Assembly (NCBI GenBank): GCA_030148305.1
Contig: JASBTS010000186.1
Span: 1 to 32,741 of the forward strand
Direction: 5' to 3'
Source of the DNA: Allomuricauda sp.
Lineage (GTDB): Bacteria; Bacteroidota; Bacteroidia; Flavobacteriales; Flavobacteriaceae
DNA: 32,741 nt
The notes below the pieces were generated by a model. That model saw only the letters and a list, made by a program, of their open reading frames with translations. It did no database searches and was not told the DNA's origin. Positions 16,853 through 24,404 of the stretch are shown here, piece after piece. Numbering within the stretch: position 1 is the stretch's first letter; the number at the start of each line of letters is the position of its first letter. The translations under genes and the position numbers were made by a program.

Positions 16853-17152
16853 TTAATGTGTGGCAAAAGTAGCCTGTCTTTTTTCAAGCTGCTTTCGCAA
16901 GTCTTCAATTGTATTGGCCATGGACTTTTCAAAATCATCAGAACTGGATTTGGCAAAGATTCTTGGACCCGGTGCGCTGTGCTCTATCTCACATACTTTG
17001 CCCTCTCCGGATTTATCGTTCTCTGTTTTAAAAAGCACATTGGCCTTGATCAACCAACTGTATTTTGTTTCCAAACCTTCCAGCTTTTTCATCAACAATT
17101 GGGTCAATGATTCACTGGTCATCATTTTCTGATATTGAACATGTACTTCCAT
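16853..17152 (-). CDS. HPF/RaiA-family ribosome-associated protein
   Basis: 99 residues, the size of short HPF/RaiA proteins, which bind the 30S decoding region and hold ribosomes inactive during starvation or hypoxia. The fold signature is present: an N-terminal strand (MEVHVQYQKM), a first helix (SLTQLLMKKLEGLETKYSW), central strands (ANVLFKTENDK; KVCEIEHSAPGPRIFAKSS) and a second helix (DDFEKSMANTIEDLRKQLEKRQ). No C-terminal dimerisation extension is present, so it is the short type. The gene is preceded by a Crp/Fnr-type promoter (17174-17216) and followed by a lipoprotein gene. The family call is by fold pattern and is less certain than for the enzymes nearby. Confidence 0.78.
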   Translation of the reverse strand: MEVHVQYQKMMTSESLTQLLMKKLEGLETKYSWLIKANVLFKTENDKSGEGKVCEIEHSAPGPRIFAKSSSDDFEKSMANTIEDLRKQLEKRQATFATH

Positions 17153-17173
17153 GATAATTGTTTTAATATATAC

Positions 17174-17216
17174 TAAAACTACTACTACAATAATTGGTAT
17201 TAAATGACAATTGTCA
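17174..17216 (-). promoter_or_regulatory. Crp/Fnr-type activated promoter of the RaiA/HPF gene
   Basis: In gene sense the box CTGACAATTGTCAT has the perfect palindromic core TGACAATTGTCA (17205-17216). Its centre is 33 bp upstream of the centre of TAGTTTTA (17181-17174), 7 of 8 matches to TAnnTTTG. No TTTG is present at -33. The predicted leader is about 18 bases. The spacing equals that of four other promoters in the window. Confidence 0.7.
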
Positions 17217-17233
17217 GTTCTAGTTCCATTCAG

Positions 17234-18556
17234 TTAGCCTAAGAAGAAAGGTTGCCCTGTACTTTGCAAAACCGAAAACCAAAACTCACCCTCAAGATCG
17301 ATTTTCTTTCTTTTTTTGGTGACTTCTGAAATAGGCACATAAACGTATTTATTGTTCACTTTGCTGGCCACGAACTTGGTCTTACCGGCCATGGCCCCAT
17401 GTACGGCATGGTAGGCCAGTACACTACAGTATACACTATCACTGGAATTGGCGGGGGCACACCTGATGATATAACTGGGGTCGATATACTTGATCGTCAC
17501 CGGGGTATTCCGTTCTTTAAAATAGTCCCCTATTTTTTCCTTTAGGAAAACACCTATATCCTCATGCTTAATGTTCCCTGAAGCATCTTTGACTTCCTTC
17601 CTGTTCTTGAACAATTGCTGACCGGCCCCTTCCGCAACTACAATGACGGCATGTTTTTTCTGTTCCAGACGTTGTTCCAAGGCTTTTAGAAATCCGTTAT
17701 TACCCTCAAGCGAAAAGTTCATTTCAGGCACTAGGACAAAATTTACCACAGGCATGGCCAAAGAGGCAGAAGCTGCAATGAAACCACTATCACGACCCAT
17801 CAACTTTATGATCGAAATGCCATTATAGGCCCCGGTTGCCTCGTTATGGGCATCCCGTAATATGGGACTGGCCACATCAAAAGCCGTTTCAAAACCGAAG
17901 GATTCATCAATGAGGTCGATATCATTGTCTATGGTCTTGGGAATACCTACCACGCTGATCTTGGCATTTCTTCGGGAGATTTCCTCACCGATGGCGTTTA
18001 CCCCTTTCAAGGTTCCATCCCCTCCAATGGCAAACAACATATCAACATTGTTATTCTGAAGGGTATCCACCATGACCCCAACATCCTGTCCACCTCTGGA
18101 AGAGCCTAAAAAGGTCCCCCCAAATTGATGAATGTCCCGCACTTTTTCAGGATTAAGTTCCACAAAACCATGCCCCTTTTCGGGGTTCAATCCTTCATAC
18201 CCGTATGGAATGCCAATAATCCTTTTCACTCCATAAAAATAATGGAGGGCCATGACCACTCCCCTAATCACATTGTTGATCCCTGGGCATAATCCCCCGC
18301 AGGTAACAATGGCCGCAGTAACTTCTTTTGAGTCAAAATAGATATGTTGTCTAGGGCCAGCCTGTTGCAAGCAGATAGGCGCCTCGCCTGTGTTGAGACA
18401 ATGGTTGTAATGAGCCAACGACAAGTCGAAAACCAACCGATCCGATTCACTTACAAAATTGAAAAGATGGTCTCCTTTAGTGGTGCTCAGTTTTAAGGGG
18501 GAATCGAATTGCGACTCCCCCAAATGTTCAATATTAAAACGATTTGTTACGCTCAC
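17234..18556 (-). CDS. ATP-dependent 6-phosphofructokinase, long PPi-type lineage
   Basis: 440 residues, longer than the 320-residue bacterial PfkA because of an N-terminal extension of about 80 residues. It phosphorylates fructose 6-phosphate. The phosphoryl-donor loop begins GGLCPGINN (87-95). GGDGT (178-182) carries the glycine that marks ATP use, whereas PKTIDND (206-212) has the lysine typical of PPi enzymes. This combination is known from the ATP-using long PFKs related to the trypanosome and plant enzymes. The usual allosteric architecture of PfkA is not expected in this group. It starts 11 bases after the stop of pckA, so glycolytic PFK and gluconeogenic PEPCK appear co-transcribed. 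Donor specificity is inferred from two residues only. Confidence 0.9.
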   Translation of the reverse strand: MSVTNRFNIEHLGESQFDSPLKLSTTKGDHLFNFVSESDRLVFDLSLAHYNHCLNTGEAPICLQQAGPRQHIYFDSKEVTAAIVTCGGLCPGINNVIRGVVMALHYFYGVKRIIGIPYGYEGLNPEKGHGFVELNPEKVRDIHQFGGTFLGSSRGGQDVGVMVDTLQNNNVDMLFAIGGDGTLKGVNAIGEEISRRNAKISVVGIPKTIDNDIDLIDESFGFETAFDVASPILRDAHNEATGAYNGISIIKLMGRDSGFIAASASLAMPVVNFVLVPEMNFSLEGNNGFLKALEQRLEQKKHAVIVVAEGAGQQLFKNRKEVKDASGNIKHEDIGVFLKEKIGDYFKERNTPVTIKYIDPSYIIRCAPANSSDSVYCSVLAYHAVHGAMAGKTKFVASKVNNKYVYVPISEVTKKRKKIDLEGEFWFSVLQSTGQPFFLG

Positions 18557-18567
18557 TTTACTCTTGT

Positions 18568-20184
18568 TTACAAGTGTTCGGTCAATGTATGATGGGAATC
18601 GATCAACGGTCCACCACTTAAAATTTCTTCGGAAGCTTGGCTAGCAAATTTGTCAAAGTTGATATGGAACGAATGTGCCAACTGGATTGCCTTGCTCACA
18701 TAGGCCCCTTTTTGCAACCAAGTGTTCATGGGATCCAAGATTTCGGTGGGTACTCCAGGACAATACTTGGGCATGTGCAATCCAAAGATAGGATGTGTTT
18801 CATAGTCCACGTCATCCAACTTGCCTTCGAGAATGGCAGAGATCATACCTCTGGTATATTTCAATTTGATCCTGGAACCTATACCATAAGGTCCACCGCT
18901 CCATCCTGTATTGAGCAACCAAACATTCACTCCGGCTTCTGTCATTTTGGTACTGAGCATCTCCGCATAAACGGTTGGATGCAAAGGCATGAACGGTTCG
19001 CCAAAACACGCCGAGAACGATGGTACAGGCTCATTGATGCCTGCTTCGGTTCCTGCTACCTTGGCCGTATACCCCGATATAAAGTGGTATGCCGCCTGAC
19101 CTGGGGTGAGCTTGGAAACTGGGGGCAACACCCCAAAGGCATCACAAGTTAAAAAGAATATGTTAGTTGGATTGGATGCGTAGGACGGCACCTGAATATT
19201 ATCAATATGGTCGATGGGATAACTAACCCTCGTGTTTTGGGTAATGGTGCTATCAAAATAATCCACTTCCTTGGTCCCTTTTTTAAAGACCACGTTTTCC
19301 AAAAGAGCCCCAGGGCGAATGGCCCTAAAAATATCGGGTTCCTTTTCTTCGGTCAGGTCGATGACCTTGGCGTAGCAACCACCCTCAAAATTGAAAATGG
19401 TATTCTCCTTGGTCCACCCATGTTCGTCGTCGCCAATCAATTTACGGTTGGGATCTGCGGAAAGGGTTGTTTTACCGGTTCCAGAAAGCCCGAAGAATAT
19501 TGCGGTATCACCATTTTCGCCTACGTTGGCGGAGCAGTGCATGGGGAGTACTTCTTTTTCCATGGGAAGAATAAGGTTCAGGGCCGAGAAAATCCCTTTC
19601 TTCATTTCCCCGGTGTATGCAGATCCAGCCACCAAGGCAATTTTCTTGGTAAAGTTCAAGATGGAAAAATTCCCGCTCAAGATACCAAATTCCGAAGGGT
19701 TTGGAGCCTCATACCCGGGGGCGCAGAGCACTAGCCATTCTTCTTCAAAACCTTCCAACTCACTCCCCTCCAACCTCAAAAACATATTCTTGATGAAATA
19801 GTTGGACCACGGATATTCCGTAATGGTCCTTACATTCATTCGATATTTAGGGTCGGCGCACACATAAGCATCCCTTATATATACCTCCTTACCTTCCAAA
19901 TATTTGGTGACCTCATCATACAGCTTATCGAAATTTTCGGGAGAGACAGGTTTATTGATCCTGCCCCACCAAACCTTATCTGTGGTATAATCATCCTTTA
20001 CCAAAAAGCGGTCTTTTGGGGAACGACCTGTAAATTTTCCCGTATTCACGCAGAGGGTACCATTTTCGGTCTCCACCCCCATACGTTGTTCCAAGGTCAG
20101 TTTTTGTAAGGTTTCTGCATCTAAATTCCAATGAGCCGTCACTTGATGCAATCCATACTTGCTTAGGTCTTTGGTTGTGTTCAT
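18568..20184 (-). CDS. pckA: Phosphoenolpyruvate carboxykinase (ATP)
   Basis: 538 residues, the normal length of ATP-type PEPCK, which converts oxaloacetate to PEP with ATP (gluconeogenesis) or runs in reverse as an anaplerotic, ATP-yielding step. The kinase P-loop GLSGTGKTT is at 232-240 and the metal-binding GDDEHGW at 251-257. The substrate loop FTGRSPKDRF (51-60) and AYTGEMKKG (189-197) are also present. A 5-bp inverted repeat, CTCCA/TGGAG (20211-20226), and T-rich sequence lie upstream, but I see no confident promoter or Crp/Fnr-type box. The phosphofructokinase gene follows after 11 bases. The upstream uspA unit ends at the hairpin 20254-20270. Confidence 0.97.
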   Translation of the reverse strand: MNTTKDLSKYGLHQVTAHWNLDAETLQKLTLEQRMGVETENGTLCVNTGKFTGRSPKDRFLVKDDYTTDKVWWGRINKPVSPENFDKLYDEVTKYLEGKEVYIRDAYVCADPKYRMNVRTITEYPWSNYFIKNMFLRLEGSELEGFEEEWLVLCAPGYEAPNPSEFGILSGNFSILNFTKKIALVAGSAYTGEMKKGIFSALNLILPMEKEVLPMHCSANVGENGDTAIFFGLSGTGKTTLSADPNRKLIGDDEHGWTKENTIFNFEGGCYAKVIDLTEEKEPDIFRAIRPGALLENVVFKKGTKEVDYFDSTITQNTRVSYPIDHIDNIQVPSYASNPTNIFFLTCDAFGVLPPVSKLTPGQAAYHFISGYTAKVAGTEAGINEPVPSFSACFGEPFMPLHPTVYAEMLSTKMTEAGVNVWLLNTGWSGGPYGIGSRIKLKYTRGMISAILEGKLDDVDYETHPIFGLHMPKYCPGVPTEILDPMNTWLQKGAYVSKAIQLAHSFHINFDKFASQASEEILSGGPLIDSHHTLTEHL

Positions 20185-20253
20185 GTTTTTGTTTTTTAGT
20201 GGTTTATAAACTCCAAACCAATGGAGTCAATATTAAGTTGTATTAAGAAAGAG

Positions 20254-20270
20254 AAGGGGCATTGCCCCTT
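20254..20270 (-). terminator. Probable terminator of the uspA transcript
   Basis: AAGGGGC (20254-20260) and GCCCCTT (20264-20270) form a perfect 7-bp stem with loop ATT. On the minus strand it is followed by the pyrimidine-rich tract TCTCTTTCTT, a weak T-tract. It lies about 100 bases after the uspA stop and before pckA, so it would separate the two transcripts. The plus strand also has TTCCTTT. Confidence 0.6.
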
Positions 20271-20284
20271 TTCCTTTAACTATG

Positions 20285-20353
20285 TTATGAACTTGTAACC
20301 TTTGGCCAATTGGCGGGACATTCATCAACACAAGAATGTTCTACCACACCCAT
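20285..20353 (-). CDS. Candidate 22-residue peptide gene behind uspA (speculative)
   Basis: A minus-strand ATG at 20353 opens 22 codons to TAA at 20287-20285. The peptide has two cysteines four residues apart (HSCVDECPANW) and no hydrophobic stretch. It lies 18 bases after the uspA stop, and its own stop is 14 bases before the terminator hairpin at 20270-20254, as expected for a last gene in a transcript. At this length a chance frame cannot be excluded, and I recognise no family. Confidence 0.2.
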   Translation of the reverse strand: MGVVEHSCVDECPANWPKVTSS

Positions 20354-20371
20354 TACCTTTACTAGATTGAC

Positions 20372-21163
20372 TTAATCCAAGGTCAGCACCGGAACTTCGG
20401 AATGTAGCGTCAACAGTTTGGTCAAACGTCCTTCGGATGGGGTACTCCTCATGGTATGGTTCCTAGGTAAAATGGCCAAAAGATCTATATTTTTCTCTTT
20501 GATATAGGTAAGGATACCCTCTTCCACATCTTGGTTTTTGTTGAAGGTATGTTCGGCATAAAAATGCTCCAAATAGTACTCCAACAGGTTTTCTGTCTGT
20601 TCTGTCACGGATTCTTCAGCATAAACGGATTCTTTGTAGATGGTCAACACGTGTACACGTGAGTCAAAGGTGCGGGCAATGTCCAAAAGGGTTTTTAGCA
20701 CATCTTTGTCATCAATTTTATCGCCTCCAAGAACCAAAGCGATATCCTTGGGTTCTTTAATGGCACATCCGTAAGGAATGGAAATTACAGGACAATTGGC
20801 CTGCAGTACCAATTTGGAGGTATTGGTGATGGCCTCATCCGTAATCTTATCGCCCATGGTGCCCATCATGATAAGATCTGCATCACTTTTCTTTTGGGCC
20901 GAAAGAATGGTAGTGATCACATTACCTGTCTCCGTGGCAAAAGTAGGGGACACTTTTAACCTTACACCAAGGGACTCCATTACTTTTGCAAAATCCGTTT
21001 TAAGTTTTTCCCCATCCCTATCATCAATGGGCATACTGCTCACATAAAGGGCGAAAATCTCAATGGTACGTTCTGTGCCAATAAAGTTGACAACGTACTC
21101 CAAGGCGTTCAAGGAAGCCTCTGAAAAATCAAAGGGAACCAATATTTTTTTAAATCTGCTCAT
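20372..21163 (-). CDS. Universal stress protein, two tandem UspA domains
   Basis: 263 residues made of two Usp domains (about 1-140 and 141-263). The N-terminal domain begins KKILVPFDFSEASLNALEYV, the standard first strand and helix. The nucleotide-binding GxxG-x9-G(S/T) motif is degenerate: MMGTMGDKIT is followed by NTSKL in place of GS. The C-terminal domain lacks the motif (AILPRNHTMRS), so this protein may bind ATP poorly or not at all, unlike the paralogue at 27808. UspA proteins are induced by growth arrest and oxygen limitation. The gene has its own Crp/Fnr-type promoter (21199-21241) and is followed by a possible tiny peptide frame and a terminator. Confidence 0.9.
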   Translation of the reverse strand: MSRFKKILVPFDFSEASLNALEYVVNFIGTERTIEIFALYVSSMPIDDRDGEKLKTDFAKVMESLGVRLKVSPTFATETGNVITTILSAQKKSDADLIMMGTMGDKITDEAITNTSKLVLQANCPVISIPYGCAIKEPKDIALVLGGDKIDDKDVLKTLLDIARTFDSRVHVLTIYKESVYAEESVTEQTENLLEYYLEHFYAEHTFNKNQDVEEGILTYIKEKNIDLLAILPRNHTMRSTPSEGRLTKLLTLHSEVPVLTLD

Positions 21164-21198
21164 ACCTATTATATTTAATTATTCCTTAACTCCTGATT

Positions 21199-21241
21199 CA
21201 AATGTAGAGTCAGCCCATGACCTAAAATATGACAGGTGTCA
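21199..21241 (-). promoter_or_regulatory. Crp/Fnr-type activated promoter of uspA
   Basis: Gene-sense box CTGACACCTGTCAT (core 21230-21241, both half-sites perfect) is centred 33 bp upstream of TACATTTG (21206-21199), an exact TAnnTTTG -7 box. There is no TTTG at -33. The predicted leader is about 30 bases. The box lies 67 bases from the uspA start and 119 from the divergent kinase start, so uspA is the more likely target. Confidence 0.75.
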
Positions 21242-21359
21242 GGTTTTAAACTTTTGCATGATATTAGCAAATATTCTTCCTTTTTAAAAGCAAGGCAGGT
21301 TATTTTTTTGTCTCCATATTGGTTATATTTAATTACTTCAAAATTTAGTACCCCCAATT

Positions 21360-22319
21360 ATGGATTTAGTAATAGGAATAGACATCGGTGGCACCCAAAC
21401 CAAAATGGGATTGGTGGACCAAAACGGAAAGTGTCATGACAAAACCGTTTTTAGGACCAAGGATTACCCCGATCTTGAAAAATATTTGGACCAGATCAAG
21501 GAGACTTCCGATAATCTTGTCAAAAATTTTGGGCAACCCGTCAACATCCTTGGATGTGGCATTGGGGCCCCTAATGCATCAAGTAAAAATGGCACCATTG
21601 AAAATGCGAGCAACCTGGTTTGGAAAGGTAGTGTTCCCTTGGTAAAGAAGCTTCAAGAACGTATGGATATGCCCATCCGGATCATGAACGATGCCAGTGC
21701 TGCAGCTTTGGGCGAATTACTCTTCGGATGCGCCAAGGATATGACGGATTTTATTGTGATCACTTTAGGAACCGGATTTGGTGCAGGTATTGTGGCCAAC
21801 GGTAAATTAATTGATGGCTTCGACGGCTTTGCCGGGGAGTTGGGTCATGTGGACATGACTTTGGGTGATGGCAGACTCACCGGACTGGGAGTTAAGGGTG
21901 GCTTGGAAGCCTATGTTTCGGCCACCGGGCTCAAAAGGACCATTATGTATATGCAAAGCAAATACTTGACTGAGAGTAGGTTTCGGGATATTGCCTATAA
22001 CGACCTTCATGGGGAAGATATCACCAAAGCTGCAGAAGAAGGGGATGAAATTGCCCTCATGGCTTTTGACTATACCGCACGCATCATGGGATTGGCGTTG
22101 GCCAACTTTACGGCCTTTACCCAACCGGAGGCTTTTGTACTTATGGGTGGACTCACCAATAGTGGAAAATGGATCATGGATCCGTTGAAGGACTATTTTG
22201 AAAAATCGTTGTTGGAAGTGTATAAAGGAAAGGTAAAATTGATCCTTTCGGGCATGGAAGGAAAAACAGCCGCCATCTGCGGCGCAGCGGCCTTAATTTG
22301 GGAAAATCATAAAAATTGA
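21360..22319 (+). CDS. ROK-family sugar kinase (glucokinase-like) lacking the zinc cysteines
   Basis: 319 residues. ROK proteins are ATP-dependent sugar kinases (glucokinase, fructokinase, N-acetylmannosamine kinase) or repressors. No helix-turn-helix precedes the domain, so an enzyme is expected. The phosphate loop is IGIDIGGTQTKMG (5-17), the catalytic Asp is D111 in MNDASAAALGE, and the second phosphate loop is LGTGFGAGI (136-144). Sugar ligands E160 and H163 are present in GELGHVD. The family zinc motif CxCGxxGCLE is replaced by TGLGVKGGLE (174-183), with all three cysteines lost, although the flanking GR and EAY are kept. Upstream is uspA in divergent orientation; tonB follows after 99 bases. 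Kinase class is well supported, sugar identity is not. Confidence 0.88.
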   Translation: MDLVIGIDIGGTQTKMGLVDQNGKCHDKTVFRTKDYPDLEKYLDQIKETSDNLVKNFGQPVNILGCGIGAPNASSKNGTIENASNLVWKGSVPLVKKLQERMDMPIRIMNDASAAALGELLFGCAKDMTDFIVITLGTGFGAGIVANGKLIDGFDGFAGELGHVDMTLGDGRLTGLGVKGGLEAYVSATGLKRTIMYMQSKYLTESRFRDIAYNDLHGEDITKAAEEGDEIALMAFDYTARIMGLALANFTAFTQPEAFVLMGGLTNSGKWIMDPLKDYFEKSLLEVYKGKVKLILSGMEGKTAAICGAAALIWENHKN

Positions 22320-22353
22320 TGGCTTCAAATCAATTATTGTCATTTTACTAACC

Positions 22354-22396
22354 TGATTATTATCATGTTTTTTGATTTTGGGCTAAGCTATCTTTA
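22354..22396 (+). promoter_or_regulatory. Crp/Fnr-type activated promoter of tonB
   Basis: Gene-sense box CTGATTATTATCAT (core 22354-22365) is centred 33 bp upstream of TATCTTTA (22389-22396), 7 of 8 matches to TAnnTTTG. The sequence between contains TTTTTTGATTTTG but no TTTG at the -33 spacing. The predicted leader is about 19 bases before the ATG at 22419. Confidence 0.65.
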
Positions 22397-22418
22397 ACCT
22401 AGTTAAATAGTAAAAGTC

Positions 22419-23147
22419 ATGAAACCAAAAAAGAACCCAAATGCCGAAATAGGACGCAATAGTAGTCTTTATTTCATGTTAGGCCTTACTTCGGTATTGT
22501 TAGTTACATGGCAATCCTTGGAAGTAAAGGTCTACGAAAAGGAAACCACTGCCTCAGAAATTGTTCAGGTAATGGATGACCTAAAAGAGGATGTTCCCAT
22601 CACAGAAATGATGAGAACCACCCCTCCGCCCCCACCACCCTCCGCACCAGATGTGATTGAAATCGTTGAAGATGTGGAAGAAGTGGAAGAATCCGTTATA
22701 GAGAGTACCGAAAGTAGCCAAGACACCTACATAGAAGACGCCATTGTAAAAGTGGACGATGTGGATGTGGAAGAAGTGGAAGAAGAAATAGTGGTACCCT
22801 TTGCCATAATTGAATACGTTCCCGTTTTTCCTGGATGCGAAATCTATCAAACCCAAGAGGAACGCAAGGAATGTTTTAACGAAAAGGTACAAGAGCACAT
22901 AAAACAAAACTTCAACTACCCCCCTGCTGCTTTGGAGATGCAAATAACAGGTAGAGTGTATGTTCAATTTGTGATCGATTCCCAAGGCAGGGTTAGCGGC
23001 ATAGAAAAAAGAGGTCCGGATAGGATGTTGGAAGAAGAAGCTGCCCGAATCATCTCTACCTTGCCCAAGGTAAAACCCGGACAACAACGTGGTAAGGCCG
23101 TAAGTGTTAAATACAGCATACCGATCAACTTCATCATGAAGCAATAA
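22419..23147 (+). CDS. TonB-family energy transducer
   Basis: 242 residues. TonB links the inner-membrane ExbB/ExbD motor to outer-membrane TonB-dependent receptors. A short cytoplasmic tail is followed by one membrane helix (about 16-32), a proline stretch (PPPPPPSAP, about 69-77), an acidic valine/glutamate-rich periplasmic linker (about 78-130), and a C-terminal TonB domain (about 150-242) with FNYPPAALEMQITGRVYVQF and VIDSQGRVSG. The segment VFPGCE with a second cysteine in KECFNE is typical of Bacteroidota TonB homologues. A Crp/Fnr-type promoter precedes it, and a strong bidirectional terminator follows. Bacteroidota carry several TonB genes, so this one may serve only certain receptors or conditions. 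Confidence 0.9.
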   Translation: MKPKKNPNAEIGRNSSLYFMLGLTSVLLVTWQSLEVKVYEKETTASEIVQVMDDLKEDVPITEMMRTTPPPPPPSAPDVIEIVEDVEEVEESVIESTESSQDTYIEDAIVKVDDVDVEEVEEEIVVPFAIIEYVPVFPGCEIYQTQEERKECFNEKVQEHIKQNFNYPPAALEMQITGRVYVQFVIDSQGRVSGIEKRGPDRMLEEEAARIISTLPKVKPGQQRGKAVSVKYSIPINFIMKQ

Positions 23148-23167
23148 GGTTAACAGCCGGATGAAGT

Positions 23168-23201
23168 AAAAAAGGTCCAAACCAAGGTTTGGACCTTTTT
23201 T
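23168..23201. terminator. Strong bidirectional terminator between tonB and the aspartoacylase-like gene
   Basis: A perfect 16-bp stem runs from AAAAAAGGTCCAAACC (23168-23183) through loop AA to GGTTTGGACCTTTTTT (23186-23201). The A-tract and T-tract make it work on both strands. It starts 21 bases after the tonB stop. The stop codon of the convergent minus-strand gene (23200-23202) lies within the far end of the stem. Confidence 0.92.
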
Positions 23202-24402
23202 ATGCGTTGTACCAAATCGTGGAATTGTAATCTTTGGATTTAGATGCTCGTTCCCTGTTCTTGGCCACTAAATGGGTCACATCATACTTGCGGGCCCTGT
23301 ACCCTAACAAATGCAAAAAGGATTTAGCAAAAAAACGCGCCACCCTTTGGTCCACCATCAACGTATCCTTGTCCTTGGATTTCCATTGAACACCTGGTAA
23401 TTTTACAAGCAAATGATCTACCTTGAATCTCCGCAGTTCCTTGGACATCCACAATAGAAATTTGGGAATGGGTCGGATGAAGTAAAATCCTTCGTTCCCC
23501 TGCACTTGGTAAAGGGGCATAAAGATCTGTCTTTTTTTTACCGTTTTCAATTCAATGCCATTTTCAATTGCAATACTTTTCCCTTTGGGAATATCTTGAA
23601 AGTTGACAAACCCAGGCAGCATTTTAAAGTGGTTATTGGGGGCGATCAAATGTTGATGGTAGATTTCGTAAAATTTATGGTTTTCCGCTCCTTCCTCTGA
23701 AATGGCTTTTCTTAATTTTTCCTCCTCTTCGGAAGAGACTAAAATAGTTTCCGTGAGCGCCATGGAGTACCGAATAAAGGCAATGCAGTTTTGAATAGCC
23801 TTGCCATCGTTGTGCTGACCACTTTCAAAACCTAAGGAAACGTAACCCAATTCGTTGATATAACTCAACAGGGCACCTTCCAAATATTCTTCAATCCCCA
23901 AAATAATAGGTAACGGATAATGGGAAGCATATTTTCTGTTCAACAAACTATCGTTCATGACCATGAATGGGATGGTATCACTGGAGGTGGTATGAAGATC
24001 TAAAAAATAAAAAGGAGGCTTTCCGTTTTCCAGTATTTCCTGTAACAACGTGTACAAATGTTTCAGTTCATCATCCTCCTGATGTTGAACCATATCCTTG
24101 TCCACTACAGAGGATATCCGTTCCGGGAACCAAATCCGGTTCAGATCTTCTTGTTGATACCTCAAGCTTTTGGCCAATGCCCCAAGATTTCCGGTAATGG
24201 CATATACTTCACCATGAATGGGGATATTTTTGGACCTGATTTCTTGAAAAACCTGTTTCAGCGCAAAAACCCCAGCAGGTTCATTTCCATGGATCCCCCC
24301 AAAGAAAACCAAAGTCGGGCCCCTCGATTCTCCTTGCAAATGATCGAGGACCCGATCCACCTCAACGGTTTCATTCAACGCTATGCTATGTACTTTGCAC
24401 AT
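23200..24402 (-). CDS. Succinylglutamate desuccinylase/aspartoacylase-family metalloenzyme
   Basis: 400 residues from the ATG at 24402 (MCKVHSIALNETVEVDRVLD). A longer frame starts at 24465 but overlaps the upstream gene, whereas 24402 gives a 2-base gap. Family members are zinc enzymes that remove acyl groups from N-acyl amino acids. The zinc ligands are H38 and E41 in GIHGNEPAG and H137 in FLDLHTTSS. DLNR (86-89) and E193 in GFESGQHNDG match the substrate and catalytic residues. The C-terminal 190 residues include a beta-rich lid region. No arginine-succinyltransferase genes are nearby, so arginine catabolism is unlikely; pairing with the GCS2-CBS gene points to an N-acylated or peptide-like substrate that is not identified. 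It probably shares the Crp/Fnr-type promoter of its partner. Confidence 0.87.
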   Translation of the reverse strand: MCKVHSIALNETVEVDRVLDHLQGESRGPTLVFFGGIHGNEPAGVFALKQVFQEIRSKNIPIHGEVYAITGNLGALAKSLRYQQEDLNRIWFPERISSVVDKDMVQHQEDDELKHLYTLLQEILENGKPPFYFLDLHTTSSDTIPFMVMNDSLLNRKYASHYPLPIILGIEEYLEGALLSYINELGYVSLGFESGQHNDGKAIQNCIAFIRYSMALTETILVSSEEEEKLRKAISEEGAENHKFYEIYHQHLIAPNNHFKMLPGFVNFQDIPKGKSIAIENGIELKTVKKRQIFMPLYQVQGNEGFYFIRPIPKFLLWMSKELRRFKVDHLLVKLPGVQWKSKDKDTLMVDQRVARFFAKSFLHLLGYRARKYDVTHLVAKNRERASKSKDYNSTIWYNA

Positions 24403-24404
24403 GA

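Noticed and set aside
20211-20226. Inverted repeat CTCCA-AACCAA-TGGAG in the pckA leader
   Set aside because: A 5-bp stem with a 6-base loop is expected by chance; there is no second copy and no link to a known regulator.
22581-23180. 199-codon minus-strand frame opposite tonB
   Set aside because: The His/Phe-rich translation arises from reading the GAA/GTG-rich TonB linker backwards.
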